This document shows positions 63,776-64,000 of a DNA stretch of 64,000 nucleotides, in pieces. The position numbers and the translations under genes were made by a program. The stretch lies in NCBI RefSeq assembly GCF_013390595.1, contig NZ_JACAWV010000007.1, forward strand, positions 1-64,000, in the 5' to 3' direction. Below the pieces are notes generated by a model. That model saw only the letters and a program-made list of their open reading frames with translations. It was not told the origin of the DNA and did not search any database. This DNA comes from Rhizobium sp. RM (GTDB lineage Bacteria > Pseudomonadota > Alphaproteobacteria > Rhizobiales > Rhizobiaceae). Positions within the stretch are counted from its first letter, which is position 1. Each line of letters starts with the position of its first letter.

Positions 63776-64000
63776 ATGCGGATGGATATTTCATCGCTCC
63801 TGGACGCCCCACCCTACCCTGCGGAGCGATACGGACGCCTTGCTGACAGACTGGCCCTCCTTCTCGGGACGACGAATGACGTTCTTCTCATTCAGGCTGA
63901 GGCCGTACTTGCTCTGGAGGCAGTTGCAACCAGCATTGCGCGTGAAGGAATAAGGGCCCTTAACATTGTCACCAGCCCTTACGGCACATGGTTTGGCGAC
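63776..64000 (+). CDS. Class V aminotransferase, N-terminal part (cut by the window end)
   Basis: The open frame from ATG 63776 (or 63782) runs to the last base without a stop: 75 codons. The visible part, PAERYGRLADRLALLLGTTN, DVLLIQAEAVLALEAVATSI and LNIVTSPYGTWFGD, matches the beginning of alanine-glyoxylate/serine-pyruvate-type aminotransferases (class V, pyridoxal phosphate). It follows the peptide importer by 8 bp, so it probably metabolises the imported compound. The catalytic lysine is outside the window. Confidence 0.75.
   Translation, partial: MRMDISSLLDAPPYPAERYGRLADRLALLLGTTNDVLLIQAEAVLALEAVATSIAREGIRALNIVTSPYGTWFGD

Noticed and set aside
1-64000. CRISPR arrays, tRNA or rRNA genes, insertion sequences, integrases
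   Set aside because: No repeat-spacer pattern, tRNA T-arm motif, rRNA-like stretch or transposase/integrase-like protein was seen on either strand.

Overview
The window reads as the extreme end of a linear chromosome (chromid) of an Agrobacterium-type member of the Rhizobiaceae. The evidence is a perfect 126 bp palindrome at bases 1-126 that looks like a protelomerase-made hairpin telomere read through in the assembly, the moderately high G+C content, and a gene set typical of that group: an FtsZ paralogue without a tail, ugpBAEC, a Zur-type zinc locus, many ABC importers, and DUF1127 with CCUCCUCCC RNAs. No tRNA, rRNA, insertion sequence or CRISPR array was seen.

Layout. 1-1434: telomere, gene-free subtelomere with small palindromes, then decaying toxin-antitoxin genes (a twice-frameshifted COG4190-type antitoxin; an MNT antitoxin with a truncated HepT partner). 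1440-9502: a GGDEF-EAL protein and a polar amino-acid ABC operon with a 2-hydroxyacid dehydrogenase, facing a small protein and a LacI-family regulator with a plausible operator. 9563-19837: a hydroxyproline-type catabolic region containing a proline racemase-family protein, aconitase X, an FAD amino-acid oxidase, a second amino-acid ABC importer, a delta1-pyrroline-2-carboxylate reductase-like enzyme, a DapA-family lyase/deaminase and a GntR/FCD regulator. 20010-22162: an FtsZ paralogue, a stand-alone receiver, and on the minus strand a 48-codon DUF1127 gene followed by four hairpins with CCUCCUCCC loops. 22510-26616: zinc importer and CobW-type GTPase around three Zur-like boxes.

26720-38061: a YqaA-like membrane protein, then a LacI-regulated AfuABC-like importer with an inositol-monophosphatase-family enzyme, then ugpBAEC for glycerol-3-phosphate with a possible Pho box. 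38128-41704: a ribose-type sugar importer. 41905-46969: a TetR-regulated RND efflux pump without its outer-membrane channel. 47297-54373: two more c-di-GMP proteins, a methyltransferase, (S)-ureidoglycine aminohydrolase and an AllD-like dehydrogenase, which suggests ureide metabolism. 54464-64000: an FtsK-like translocase lacking the membrane domain, a class I aminotransferase, and a peptide-type ABC importer leading into a class V aminotransferase cut by the window end.

Overall this is accessory, nutrient-scavenging DNA: seven ABC importers for amino acids, sugars, phosphorylated compounds, peptides and zinc, each beside matching enzymes or local regulators. The two most notable non-coding signals are the hairpin telomere and the DUF1127/CCUCCUCCC RNA locus. 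All functional statements come from motif recognition and family knowledge; no database search was possible.
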